DNA from: Boseongicola aestuarii
Lineage (GTDB): Bacteria > Pseudomonadota > Alphaproteobacteria > Rhodobacterales > Rhodobacteraceae
Assembly (NCBI RefSeq): GCF_900184815.1
Contig: NZ_FXXQ01000001.1
Location: 310,001-374,000 of the forward strand
Length of the DNA stretch: 64,000 bases
Reading direction: 5' to 3'
Below are positions 30,559 through 39,321 of this stretch, one piece after another. A program made the position numbers and the translations under genes. Position 1 is the first letter of the stretch. Each line of letters starts with the position of its first letter. The notes below the pieces were generated by a model that was not told the DNA's origin, did not search any database, and saw only the letters and a list, made by a program, of their open reading frames with translations.

Positions 30559-31731
30559 CTATCTCTGTCGTACTGCGATGACCGCGTCGGCGCGCATGCG
30601 CGCCTCCTGGTCCGCTTGTTGAACGCTATCTAATGTAATCGCGGCCAAACCTAGACCCTCGCCTGACATTATTTCGATCACATCTGCAACAACGCTGGCC
30701 ATATCGAGGAATCCGATGCGACCTTCGATGAAGCCGTCAAGTGCGCGTTCCTTTGCAGCGTTGAACACAGCGCCGGCCAAACCGCCTTCTTCCATGACCC
30801 ATCGCGCCTGTGCCAAGGCAGGATAGCGCGCAGCGTCGGGTTCGCGAAAGGTCAACTGCCCGATCTCGGCAAGATTCAGTCGCTCAACCGGCAGATGATC
30901 CCGCAAGGGCCAGTTCAGCGCATACCCGATTGCATGGCGCATATCGGGTGGTCCGACATGCGCCATAAGGGCTCCATCGCGAAATCCCACCAGCGCGTGA
31001 ACAAGGCTTTCAGGGTGGACAATGGCCTCGATCCTGTCAGGCGAAATATCAAAAAACTCATGTGTTTCAATAAGTTCAAGAGCCTTGTTAAACATAGTCG
31101 CGCTGTCGATGGTGATGCGCTGGCCCATGTCCCAGTTCGGATGCGATGACGCCTCCGCCGGTGTCGCAGCCGCCAGTTTCTCAAGCGGCCAATCGCGGAA
31201 CGCCCCACCGGACGCCGTGATGATCACTCGCTCGACGTCCGCGATGTTTTCACCCACGAGACCCTGAAAAACCGCGGAATGCTCGCTGTCGACCGGCAAA
31301 ATCCGCGCGCCGCTCGCGGCGGCCGTGGACTTCAGCAACGCCCCCGCAGTGACTAGACTTTCCTTGTTGGCAAGCGCCAGCGTTGTGCCCTGCTCAAGTG
31401 CTTTCAATCCCGGCGGAAGGCCCGCAGCGCCAACGATAGCTGACATAATCCAGTCGGCGGGACGCTCGGCAGCCTCGCAAAGTGCCGCTTCGCCAGCAGC
31501 AACTTCGATGCCACTTCCCGACAGGGCCTCGCGCAATGGCTCCAGGCAGTCCTCATAGGCCGTCACCGCGACTTCGGCCTTCAAGGCTTTCGCCTGACTT
31601 GCAAGTTTCGCAACATTCCGGCCACCGGTCATAGCGACGACGCGATACGCCTCGGGTTTCCGCTTGACCAGATCGACTGTGTTGCACCCAATCGACCCGG
31701 TGGACCCGAAAATCGAGACCTTGCGGATCAC
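30559..31731 (-). CDS. dxr: 1-deoxy-D-xylulose 5-phosphate reductoisomerase
   Basis: Makes methylerythritol phosphate, the committed step of non-mevalonate isoprenoid synthesis, using NADPH. The 390-aa protein has the NADPH site FGSTGSIGCNT, the ALANKESLV motif and a metal-binding SEHSAVFQ. Active-site blocks ASGGAFRD and NWDMGQRITIDSATM are also visible. The GTG start overlaps the cdsA stop. Confidence 0.97.
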   Translation of the reverse strand: MIRKVSIFGSTGSIGCNTVDLVKRKPEAYRVVAMTGGRNVAKLASQAKALKAEVAVTAYEDCLEPLREALSGSGIEVAAGEAALCEAAERPADWIMSAIVGAAGLPPGLKALEQGTTLALANKESLVTAGALLKSTAAASGARILPVDSEHSAVFQGLVGENIADVERVIITASGGAFRDWPLEKLAAATPAEASSHPNWDMGQRITIDSATMFNKALELIETHEFFDISPDRIEAIVHPESLVHALVGFRDGALMAHVGPPDMRHAIGYALNWPLRDHLPVERLNLAEIGQLTFREPDAARYPALAQARWVMEEGGLAGAVFNAAKERALDGFIEGRIGFLDMASVVADVIEIMSGEGLGLAAITLDSVQQADQEARMRADAVIAVRQR

Positions 31732-32525
31732 TGGACCACCGTCACCGGAGGGAATTCGACCAGAGCCTCGATGACCAACAAGAAAATGGACGCACCAAGC
31801 ATTCCGTCAAAGCGATCGAACATACCGCCATGACCTGGCATGATGTTGGAACTGTCCTTGATACCCATACGGCGTTTCAACGCACTTTCCGACACGTCAC
31901 CCATCTGGGAGGCCATTGAAATTGCAATGGAAATTCCGATCAACTCAAGTCCGGCCAAGTCTTGATAAACGTAAAACACGCCCACCAGGGCCGCACCGAT
32001 CCATCCGGCAATCGTGCCGGACCACGTCTTTTTCGGACTGATCTTGGGCCAGAATTTCGGCCCCCCGATGAACCTGCCGGCAAAGTATCCAAGGATGTCG
32101 GTGACAATGACGACAAGCGCCAGCCACGCCATCCACCAGAACCCGAAGTCATCCCGAAGCGCCGTCAGACCATAGCCCGCCACGAGGATGACCGCGCAAT
32201 AGATTGCGAAGGTAAAGCGATGCTGCTCGATCTGGCTAACGCCGATCATCGCCGGCAACAAAAGCAACGGCAAAGCGAAACCGGCGGGCAACTCCATCGC
32301 AGCCAACAAGACGATTGCGGTAATGGCCGCCATCGGAACAGCACGCGTGCCCGCGCCGATCATCCGCAAGAGTTCCCACATCATGATGCCGCAAACGAGC
32401 GCGATCAGAAGATGGAACGAAAACCCACCAACCCACATGACCCACAAGCCGACACCGGCCGCGATACCCCCCGACAGAAGGCGCTGGCCCAGATCGCTCC
32501 ACTGCCCCCCATCAGCTTTGCTCAT
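31728..32525 (-). CDS. cdsA: Phosphatidate cytidylyltransferase
   Basis: Forms CDP-diacylglycerol, precursor of all phospholipids, at the inner membrane. The 265-aa protein has six or more hydrophobic segments and the CDP-alcohol-type signature SQMGDVSESALKRRMGIKD followed by PGHGGMFDRFDG near the C-terminus. The KFWPKISPKKTWSG motif is also conserved. It overlaps uppS upstream and dxr downstream by 4 bp each. Confidence 0.96.
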   Translation of the reverse strand: MSKADGGQWSDLGQRLLSGGIAAGVGLWVMWVGGFSFHLLIALVCGIMMWELLRMIGAGTRAVPMAAITAIVLLAAMELPAGFALPLLLLPAMIGVSQIEQHRFTFAIYCAVILVAGYGLTALRDDFGFWWMAWLALVVIVTDILGYFAGRFIGGPKFWPKISPKKTWSGTIAGWIGAALVGVFYVYQDLAGLELIGISIAISMASQMGDVSESALKRRMGIKDSSNIMPGHGGMFDRFDGMLGASIFLLVIEALVEFPPVTVVQ

Positions 32526-33241
32526 CCGGGCACGGCTCCATATCGGCGTTCGCGGCTGTTATAGCCCGACAGAACGCGCGCGAATTCGTCGCGCGTGAAA
32601 TCCGGCCAAAGTGTATCGATGAATTCGTACTCCGAATACGCTGACTGCCACAAAAGGAAGTTTGAAATCCGGGCTTCGCCACTTGTGCGAATCACCAGAT
32701 CGGGATCGGGAAGGACGTAGGTATCGAGGCGCCTCGCCAGAGTTTCCGCGTCCACGGACTCCGGATCAAGCTTGCCTTCGGCCACTTCGCGACACAGGCG
32801 TTTCGTTGCCCGCGCCACTTCATCGCGGCCACCATAATTCAGCGCAACGGTCAAATGCACCAGATCATTGTCGCTGGTCAAAAGCTCCAACTCGTCCATC
32901 AAGGCAACAAGCGTGTCGTCGAGCTTCATGCGATCGCCAATGAAACGCACGCGCACGCCTGCCTCGATCAACTGTTTGGTTTCGCTGATCAAATAGCGCT
33001 TGAAGAGCTTCATCAAACCCGAAACCTCGGTCTGGGTCCGCTTCCAGTTTTCGGTCGAGAAGGCAAAAATTGTCAGATACCGGACCCCAAGGTCGGGACA
33101 GGCTTCGACGATCTCGCGAACCCGCAAGGCTCCGGCATGATGCCCGAACAGACGCGGCTTGCCGCGGGCCTGAGCCCAACGACCATTTCCGTCCATAATG
33201 ATCGCCACATGCTCAGGTGTGGTCTTTTCAGATTTTCCCAA
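32522..33241 (-). CDS. uppS: Undecaprenyl diphosphate synthase (isoprenyl transferase)
   Basis: Makes the C55 lipid carrier for peptidoglycan and surface glycans by cis-addition of isopentenyl diphosphate. The catalytic block HVAIIMDGNGRWA begins 10 residues from my chosen start (Asp17), and SGEARISNFLLWQ and EYEF lie near the C-terminus. I prefer the TTG at 33241 because GAGGAG lies 7 nt upstream of it and the N-terminus then matches family length (239 aa). A GTG at 33268 would add nine residues but has no such site. Confidence 0.93.
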   Translation of the reverse strand: MGKSEKTTPEHVAIIMDGNGRWAQARGKPRLFGHHAGALRVREIVEACPDLGVRYLTIFAFSTENWKRTQTEVSGLMKLFKRYLISETKQLIEAGVRVRFIGDRMKLDDTLVALMDELELLTSDNDLVHLTVALNYGGRDEVARATKRLCREVAEGKLDPESVDAETLARRLDTYVLPDPDLVIRTSGEARISNFLLWQSAYSEYEFIDTLWPDFTRDEFARVLSGYNSRERRYGAVPG

Positions 33242-33280
33242 AAGGGGTCTCCTCGATTGTAGCCCCACCCCGCGGTGCTT

Positions 33281-33844
33281 TTACACCTGCATTATTTCTT
33301 CTTGCTTACTTTCCAGCGAGGCATCGATTTTTGCGATCCCCTTATCGGTCAGCTCCTGTACGGCAGCTTCCCAAAACTTCTGGTCGTCTTCGCTCATGCC
33401 GCCGGCCTTCGCCTTCTTGATCTGATCCATGCCGTCCTTGCGCACGTTTCGCACGGCAATCCGCGCGTTTTCGGCATAAGTCCCAGCCACTTTCGTCAAC
33501 TCGCGGCGACGCTCTTCGTTCAGTTCGGGGATCGGCAGCCGGATGATCGTGCCATCGACAACAGGGTTGATGCCCAGCCCGCTTTCGCGGATCGCTTTTT
33601 CGACCTTGCTGGTCAGCGCCTTGTCCCAGACGTTGATCGTGATCATCCGCGGCTCGGGGACGTTCACGGTGCCGACCTGATTGATCGGCGTCAGCGCACC
33701 GTAAGCATCGACCATCACCGGCTCAAGCATCGAAGCAGACGCACGTCCCGTGCGAAGCGTAAGAAATTCCTGCCGTAGAGCCGTTAAAGCTCCATCCATA
33801 CGGCGCTCAATGTCGTCAAGATCGATGTCGATGTCGTCTGCCAT
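33281..33844 (-). CDS. frr: Ribosome recycling factor
   Basis: Splits post-termination ribosomes with EF-G. The 187-aa product has the standard three-helix-bundle length and the motifs [43 protein letters not shown] and the C-terminal KEEEIM-like [10 protein letters not shown]. The ATG at 33844 was chosen over a longer open frame because conserved sequence starts there. It lies between pyrH and uppS on the same strand. Confidence 0.97.
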   Translation of the reverse strand: MADDIDIDLDDIERRMDGALTALRQEFLTLRTGRASASMLEPVMVDAYGALTPINQVGTVNVPEPRMITINVWDKALTSKVEKAIRESGLGINPVVDGTIIRLPIPELNEERRRELTKVAGTYAENARIAVRNVRKDGMDQIKKAKAGGMSEDDQKFWEAAVQELTDKGIAKIDASLESKQEEIMQV

Positions 33845-33987
33845 GCCTGTGTCACTTATCCAATATCGCGGGCTTATTGCCGGATTTATTTTCCTATACC
33901 CGGCTTTCGACAGCTTTGTATAGCCTTTCGCGCCCAAACGAGCGTGCAGGGTTTGTGCATCTTGGCGCGCGCCAATACTGCCTTCGC

Positions 33988-34719
33988 TTACTTTTCCTGT
34001 ACGATTGTATAGGTGCCTTCGCCTGCAAGGATGCCTCTGAAACCTCCCGGCTCATCCAGCGAGAACACGATGATCGGCAAGCCGTTGTCACGTGCCAGAG
34101 CGATCGCAGAGGCATCCATCACGCCAAGATGCTTGGCGAGCACCTCGTCATATGTGACCTTGTCATAACGCTTGGCCTCGGGATGTTTTGCAGGATCCAT
34201 GTCGTAGACACCATCCACCTTAGTGCCCTTGAAGATCGCCTCGCAGGACATTTCGCTGGCCCGCAGCGTCGCGGCCGTATCGGTGGTGAAATAGGGGTTT
34301 CCTGTCCCTGCTGCGAAGATGATAACACGTTTTTTCTCAAGGTGGCGCACCGCGCGGCGCCGGATATAGGGCTCCGCGACCTCGTCCATGCGAATGGCCG
34401 TGATCACCCGCGTATGGATTTTCAAGGCTTCCAAAGCGGATTGCATGGCCAGCGCGTTCATCACGGTCGCCAACATGCCCATATAGTCCGCCGTCGTGCG
34501 CTCCATGCCCTGCGCCGACCCTTGCAGCCCGCGAAAGATGTTGCCGCCGCCGATGACCATGCAGACTTCGACGCCCAATTCATGCACGGATTGCACTTCG
34601 GAGGCGATTCGCGCCACTGTCGGAGGATGCAGTCCGTACCCCTGATCCCCCATCAACGCCTCGCCTGAAATCTTCAAAAGGACCCGATTGTAAGATGATT
34701 TGCCTGAATTGTCTGTCAT
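33988..34719 (-). CDS. pyrH: UMP kinase
   Basis: Phosphorylates UMP to UDP; hexameric bacterial-type uridylate kinase. The 243-aa protein has [18 protein letters not shown] at the N-terminus. It also has [40 protein letters not shown] and [14 protein letters not shown]. The start at 34719 follows GAGGGACC. It is the first gene of the long pyrH-frr-uppS-cdsA-dxr-rseP run and is divergent from miaA. Confidence 0.97.
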   Translation of the reverse strand: MTDNSGKSSYNRVLLKISGEALMGDQGYGLHPPTVARIASEVQSVHELGVEVCMVIGGGNIFRGLQGSAQGMERTTADYMGMLATVMNALAMQSALEALKIHTRVITAIRMDEVAEPYIRRRAVRHLEKKRVIIFAAGTGNPYFTTDTAATLRASEMSCEAIFKGTKVDGVYDMDPAKHPEAKRYDKVTYDEVLAKHLGVMDASAIALARDNGLPIIVFSLDEPGGFRGILAGEGTYTIVQEK

Positions 34720-34818
34720 AAGCCCGGTCCCTCGCATCATGTCATCGCGTCTTTGCGCCCGGCGTGAAAATGTCCGAAAACGGCGCAAGGTTCAACGCAG
34801 GAAGGAGCGACAGGCGAA

Positions 34819-35709
34819 ATGAATTCGATCAAGAACCTGATCGCCTCGCTCAGTGGCGAACGTTCGGTCCTTATTGCGGGCCCGACAGCCAGTGGCAAAT
34901 CCCGTCTGGCTATGGAAATCGCAGCGCACTTTGGCGCACCCGTCGTCAATGCCGACGCCCTTCAGGTTTACGCGGACTGGCGAATCCTGACGGCGCGCCC
35001 CTCGACCGAGGACGAGGCTTTTGTCGACCACCGGCTCTATGGGCATATCCCCGGCACGCAGGTCTATTCCGTGGGTGACTGGCTTCGAGAGCTGACCCCG
35101 CTCCTTGCAGGACCACCCCCGGTCATAGTGGGTGGCACGGGGTTGTATTTCTCGGCCCTGACCGAAGGCCTCGCCGATATCCCGTCCACGCCTGATGAAA
35201 TCCGCGCGCAAGGGGATGCCCTCTTGGCCGAGCATGGACTGAACGCCCTGTTGGTGGCCATCGACAGCGAAACCCGCGCGCGTATCGACGTTTCGAACAA
35301 GCGACGTGTCCAGCGGGCATGGGAGGTCTTGCAGACCACCGGGAAAGGACTGGCCGCATGGCAGGACGAAACCGGCGCGCCCTTGCTTCCGCTTAGCGAC
35401 GCTCAGGCACTAGTGTTGTCCGCGCCCAAGCCCTGGCTGACCCCTCGGATCGCTCAACGTTTTGATATGATGATGAAAGCCGGCCTTCTGGACGAAGCCC
35501 GCACGAATGCCGATGCGTTCCACACCGCCCTTCCCTCAGCAAAAGCAATCGGAGCCGCCGAAGTCATCGCTCACATGAAGGGCGAAAGCGACTTCGCTGC
35601 CGCAAAGGAAGCGGTCGTGATCCAAACACGCCAATACGCCAAACGCCAACGCAGCTGGTTCCGCGCACGAATGTCGGCCTGGCGCTGGATTGACGCCGCC
35701 GACCTCTGA
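34819..35709 (+). CDS. miaA: tRNA dimethylallyltransferase
   Basis: Adds a dimethylallyl group to adenosine 37 of tRNAs that read U-starting codons. The 296-aa enzyme has P-loop GPTASGKS (21-28), ADALQVYADW, GGTGLYFSALTEGLADIP and the C-terminal QTRQYAKRQRSWFR motif. AAGGAG precedes the ATG. It is divergent from pyrH; a small membrane-protein gene and gap follow on the same strand. Confidence 0.96.
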   Translation: MNSIKNLIASLSGERSVLIAGPTASGKSRLAMEIAAHFGAPVVNADALQVYADWRILTARPSTEDEAFVDHRLYGHIPGTQVYSVGDWLRELTPLLAGPPPVIVGGTGLYFSALTEGLADIPSTPDEIRAQGDALLAEHGLNALLVAIDSETRARIDVSNKRRVQRAWEVLQTTGKGLAAWQDETGAPLLPLSDAQALVLSAPKPWLTPRIAQRFDMMMKAGLLDEARTNADAFHTALPSAKAIGAAEVIAHMKGESDFAAAKEAVVIQTRQYAKRQRSWFRARMSAWRWIDAADL

Positions 35710-35798
35710 ATTGTTAGCGCTGACATTTTTGTACTGGAAAGCGCCTCAGACTTCTTTTCAGCTTTAACCTTTCCCTTACGTTTGCCATAAGTCGCGCG

Positions 35799-35939
35799 AT
35801 GACAAACAGGATCGCTCTTGGAATTGGTCTGTTCATTTGCGCGTTTTTCGCGCTGAGCTTCGCCCTCGGCCTTGATTGGCACATTTACATGGGTCGCAAG
35901 TTCATGGATCTGATCAGATTGATCGCCTTCTGGCGCTAA
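35799..35939 (+). CDS. Small membrane protein, 46 aa, upstream of gap
   Basis: The short ORF encodes MTNRIALGIG followed by a single hydrophobic helix (LFICAFFALSFALGL). A conserved-looking tail DWHIYMGRKFMDLIRLIAFWR follows. The gene ends 30 bp before gap. I recall similar short proteins with an '...FLGR...LAFWR' ending beside gap in other Rhodobacterales, which supports real coding. No clear ribosome site was seen. It was too short for a 60-codon ORF cut-off. Function unknown. Confidence 0.7.
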   Translation: MTNRIALGIGLFICAFFALSFALGLDWHIYMGRKFMDLIRLIAFWR

Positions 35940-35969
35940 GAGCAATCCGCCCGAAACAGGAGAAGACCC

Positions 35970-36971
35970 TTGGCAGTCAAAGTCGCAATCAACGGATTTG
36001 GACGGATCGGACGAAACGTCCTGCGTGCAATCATCGAAAGTGGTCGCACCGATATCGAAGTCGTTGCCATCAACGATCTCGGCCCGGTGGAAACGAACGC
36101 CCACCTGCTGCGCTATGACAGCGTGCATGGCCGCTTCCCTGCCACTGTCACGACCACGGATACAACAATCGACATCGGACGCGGCCCGATGCAGGTAACG
36201 GCGATCCGCAACCCGGCCGATCTGCCTTGGGCGGACGTGGATATCGTCATGGAATGCACCGGCATTTTCACATCCAAGGAAAAATGTCAGGCTCACCTCG
36301 AAAACGGTTCTAGCCGTGTGCTGATCTCGGCGCCTGGCTCGGATGCGGACAAGACCATCGTTTACGGTGTGAACCACGAAGCGCTGACATCTGACGATAT
36401 CGTTGTGTCGAATGCCTCTTGCACGACAAACTGCCTCGCACCTGTCGCAAAAGTTCTCAACGACGCCATCGGCATCAACAAGGGCTTCATGACAACGATC
36501 CACAGCTACACCGGCGATCAGCCGACTCTGGATACGATGCACAAGGACCTCTACCGAGCCCGAGCGGCGGCGTTGTCGATGATCCCGACGTCCACCGGTG
36601 CCGCAAAGGCGGTTGGCCTTGTCCTGCCGGAGTTGAACGGCAAACTGGACGGCGTTGCGATCCGTGTGCCGACACCAAACGTTTCGGTCGTCGACCTGAC
36701 CTTCGAGGCCAGCCGCACGACAAGTGTCGAAGAAGTGAACAACGCCATTCGCGCCGCTGCCGACGGGCCGCTCAAGGGCATCCTTGGCTACACGGATGAG
36801 CCTCTGGTTTCGATCGACATCAACCACAATCCGCATTCGTCGATCTTCCACATGGATCAGACCAAGGTCATGGACGGCACCATGGTGCGCATCCTGACAT
36901 GGTACGATAACGAGTGGGGCTTCTCGAACCGGATGAGCGATACAGCTGTCGCGATGGCCAAGCTGATCTGA
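35970..36971 (+). CDS. gap: Glyceraldehyde-3-phosphate dehydrogenase, type I (housekeeping)
   Basis: NAD-dependent glycolytic/gluconeogenic GAPDH. The 333-aa protein has the Rossmann start [10 protein letters not shown], catalytic Cys151 in ASCTTNC, and [12 protein letters not shown] near the C-terminus. The start codon is TTG, unusual for a highly expressed gene, but AACAGGAG lies at the right distance and conserved sequence starts at once. An intrinsic terminator follows. A second, specialised GAPDH lies at 39.3 kb. Confidence 0.97.
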   Translation: MAVKVAINGFGRIGRNVLRAIIESGRTDIEVVAINDLGPVETNAHLLRYDSVHGRFPATVTTTDTTIDIGRGPMQVTAIRNPADLPWADVDIVMECTGIFTSKEKCQAHLENGSSRVLISAPGSDADKTIVYGVNHEALTSDDIVVSNASCTTNCLAPVAKVLNDAIGINKGFMTTIHSYTGDQPTLDTMHKDLYRARAAALSMIPTSTGAAKAVGLVLPELNGKLDGVAIRVPTPNVSVVDLTFEASRTTSVEEVNNAIRAAADGPLKGILGYTDEPLVSIDINHNPHSSIFHMDQTKVMDGTMVRILTWYDNEWGFSNRMSDTAVAMAKLI

Positions 36972-36998
36972 AGCGACAACTGATCTGAGACTGGAAGG

Positions 36999-37021
36999 GC
37001 CCTGCGCAAGCGGGGCTTTTT
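36999..37021 (+). terminator. Intrinsic terminator of gap
   Basis: GCCCTGC (36999-37005) and GCGGGGC (37010-37016) form a 7-bp stem with one G-T pair. It is closed by a GCAA tetraloop and followed at once by TTTTT. It lies 27 nt after the gap stop codon. Confidence 0.9.
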
Positions 37022-37061
37022 CGTTTTCGGACCGGATTCAATTGCGCACGAAATCCGGGCG

Positions 37062-37136
37062 AAAAAAACGCCCGCACAAGGCGGGCGCTAAGTTATTGAG
37101 GCAGGTTTCATACAGGCAAGAAACCTATCGAGCAGT
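37062..37136 (-). ncRNA. Candidate small RNA with its own promoter and terminator
   Basis: On the minus strand a promoter-like pair, TTGGCC (37166-37171) and TATAAA (37143-37148), is separated by exactly 17 bp, predicting a start near 37136. The transcript would first fold AGGTTTC with GAAACCT (37120-37126 with 37103-37109, 10-nt loop). It then ends in CGCCCGC-N5-GCGGGCG (37069-37087) followed by seven T (37062-37068). About 75 nt with no long ORF; only a 7-codon frame fits. No named sRNA family recognised. Confidence 0.5.
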
Positions 37137-37252
37137 AAGTCCTTTATACGCAACGATTTGCCGGTGGCCAAGCTAAAAGTTTGTAAAGGTTTTGCGAGGC
37201 GCTTACTGTCCAAAAGTAAGGGGTATTGGGCATTAGAAGGATTGTTGCCAAA

Positions 37253-39055
37253 ATGGGTATGAACTATTTCGCGCTTGCCGGCATCGCCGCGTTGGTTTTC
37301 TCAAGCGCCGCACAGGCAGAACCAAAACATGGCATAGCTATGTATGGTGACCCGGCCCTTCCACCTGATTTTGTGTCTCAGCCCCATGTGAACCCGGATG
37401 CGCCCAAAGGCGGAGCGATCATTCAGGGCGAAGTCGGCGGCTTTGATTCGCTCAATCCCCACATCCGTAAAGGCCGCACACCCTGGCAATTGCGTTTTTT
37501 GGCATATGAGAGCCTTATGGGTCGCAGTTACGCCGAACCATTCTCGCTTTACGGACTTCTGGCCGAATCGATTGAGACCCCCGAGGACCGCTCCTGGGTT
37601 GAATTCACTCTAAATCCGGCCGCCCGATTCTCGGATGGTTCGCCGGTGACCGTCGAAGACGTGCTCTGGTCGTTTGAGACCCTCGGCACCATCGGCCACC
37701 CGCGCTACGCAAGCACATGGGAAAAGGTCGAAAGTGCCGAAGTCGTGGGTGAGCGCACAGTCCGTTTCACCTTCAACACACGTGACGATGAATTGCCGCT
37801 CATTATGGGTCTGCGCCCGATCCTGAAAAAAGCGCAATGGGAGGGCAAGGACTTCGCCGAAAGCGGGCTCGACGACATCCCGATCTCCAGCGCCCCCTAC
37901 GTCATCACCGATTTCGAAGCCGGACGTTTCGTTCTTCTGGAACGCAACCCGGACTATTGGGGGGCAGACCTGCCATTCCGGCGCGGTACCGACAACCTCG
38001 ACCAGATCCGAATGGAGTTCTTCGCGGATGGCACCGCAATGTTCGAGGCCTTCAAGGGCGGCATCCTCAACACGATGCGCGAAACCAACGTGCAGAAGTG
38101 GGACACCCAGTACGACTTCCCTGCTGTCCAATCCGGTGACATCGTCAAGTCCATCATTCCGCACCAGCGCCCGACCGGCATTCAGGGTCTGGCCTTCAAC
38201 ACCCGGCGCCCGCAGTTTCAGGACTGGCGCGTGCGCGAAGCTCTCATCACGGCCTTCAACTTCGAATTCATCAACGTGACGATCAACGGCGAAGCACAAC
38301 CGCGCATCACCTCGCCCTTTGGCAACTCGGTGTTTGCGATGGACCCGGGACCCGCCACGGGCAAAGTCCGCGAACTTCTCGAACCCTACGCGGCCTCGCT
38401 CCTGCCCGGCGCAATGGAAGGTTATACGCTGCCCGTTGGTGACGGCACCGAACGCAACCGCGCCAACATCCGCAAGGCGCTTTCCATCATGGAAGAAGCG
38501 GGATGGACACTTCGGGACGGCACACTGGTAAACGACGCGGGCGACGCGTTCACCTTCGATATTCTTTTGCGCTCTGGCGCGACCGAGCCGCAGCAGATCG
38601 TCGATCTTTATGTATCGGCCCTGCAGCGCATCGGCATCAACCCCACCGTCACGACCATCGACAGCGCGGAATACACCGAGCGCTCGAACGCCTTCGATTT
38701 CGACATGACCTGGTATCAACGCGGCGTGCCGTCGCTCTCTCCGGGGAACGAGCAAACGCTCTATTGGGGGAGCGAAGCCGCCGACGTGGAAGGCAGCCGC
38801 AACTGGGCGGGCATCCGCAGCCCGGCCGTCGATGCGATCATCAATCAGTTGCTCGTGTCCGAGACGACCGACGACTATATCGCCGCAGTCAAGGCGCTGG
38901 ATCGGGCCTTGATCTCGGGGCGCTACGTGGTGCCGATCTGGCATCAGCCCATCGCGCGACTTGCTCACGCCAAAGAGCTTCGCTATCCGTCGGTCCTGCC
39001 GATGTATGGAGACTGGATCGGGTTCCAGCCGGATGTCTGGTGGTATGAAGAGTGA
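37253..39055 (+). CDS. YejA-type extracellular solute-binding protein (family 5)
   Basis: Periplasmic peptide/oligopeptide-binding protein of an ABC importer. The 600-aa product has a signal peptide (through about residue 23, AAQA). The YejA-like start KHGIAMYGDPALPPDF...VNPDAPKGG and SBP_bac_5 features LAESIETPEDRSWVEFTLNP and SDGSPVTVEDVLWSFE follow. The ATG at 37253 lies after AGAAGGA; an in-frame TTG at 37226 is less likely. No permease or ATPase gene is adjacent, so it must work with a transporter encoded elsewhere. An entericidin gene follows 7 bp later. Confidence 0.88.
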   Translation: MGMNYFALAGIAALVFSSAAQAEPKHGIAMYGDPALPPDFVSQPHVNPDAPKGGAIIQGEVGGFDSLNPHIRKGRTPWQLRFLAYESLMGRSYAEPFSLYGLLAESIETPEDRSWVEFTLNPAARFSDGSPVTVEDVLWSFETLGTIGHPRYASTWEKVESAEVVGERTVRFTFNTRDDELPLIMGLRPILKKAQWEGKDFAESGLDDIPISSAPYVITDFEAGRFVLLERNPDYWGADLPFRRGTDNLDQIRMEFFADGTAMFEAFKGGILNTMRETNVQKWDTQYDFPAVQSGDIVKSIIPHQRPTGIQGLAFNTRRPQFQDWRVREALITAFNFEFINVTINGEAQPRITSPFGNSVFAMDPGPATGKVRELLEPYAASLLPGAMEGYTLPVGDGTERNRANIRKALSIMEEAGWTLRDGTLVNDAGDAFTFDILLRSGATEPQQIVDLYVSALQRIGINPTVTTIDSAEYTERSNAFDFDMTWYQRGVPSLSPGNEQTLYWGSEAADVEGSRNWAGIRSPAVDAIINQLLVSETTDDYIAAVKALDRALISGRYVVPIWHQPIARLAHAKELRYPSVLPMYGDWIGFQPDVWWYEE

Positions 39056-39062
39056 GGAAAAG

Positions 39063-39179
39063 ATGAAGAAGCTTGTTTTGATGACTGCGGTCCTGCTGGG
39101 CCTCGCCGCTTGCAACACGATTGAAGGTCTTGGACAGGACGTTTCCGCCGGTGCGCGCGCGGTAGACCGCGCGATCTGA
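39063..39179 (+). CDS. Entericidin A/B-family lipoprotein
   Basis: The 38-aa product has a lipoprotein signal peptide ending in the lipobox LAAC (Cys17), then NTIEGLGQDVSAGARAVDRAI, the entericidin signature. In E. coli, entericidins form an antidote/toxin pair of small cell-envelope lipoproteins; here only one copy is present. It starts 7 bp after the solute-binding protein gene, so it is likely co-transcribed with it, and is closed by an 11-bp hairpin terminator. Confidence 0.88.
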   Translation: MKKLVLMTAVLLGLAACNTIEGLGQDVSAGARAVDRAI

Positions 39180-39193
39180 TAGCGATCAAAGGT

Positions 39194-39221
39194 AAATGTC
39201 AGGCCCTTCGCCTGACATTTT
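39194..39221 (+). terminator. Intrinsic terminator after the entericidin gene
   Basis: A perfect 11-bp stem AAATGTCAGGC/GCCTGACATTT (39194-39204 with 39210-39220) with a CCTTC loop and a short T-run begins 15 nt after the stop codon. It separates the solute-binding/entericidin unit from the arsenate genes. Confidence 0.85.
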
Positions 39222-39321
39222 GCCCGGCTGCGGACAGCCTCGTCGCCACTGTCATAAAACCTTCACTTGCCCGTCGCACTCCAACGCTTAAACCGCAGTT
39301 GACGAGAACGGGATACACAAG

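Noticed and set aside
34720-34818. Riboswitch or operator in the pyrH-miaA divergent region
   Set aside because: The 99-bp region is too short for both a structured leader and two promoters, and no inverted repeat of note was seen.
37610-39118. 502-codon minus-strand frame across the solute-binding protein gene
   Set aside because: Antisense shadow of a well-supported periplasmic binding protein; no ribosome site or family motif.
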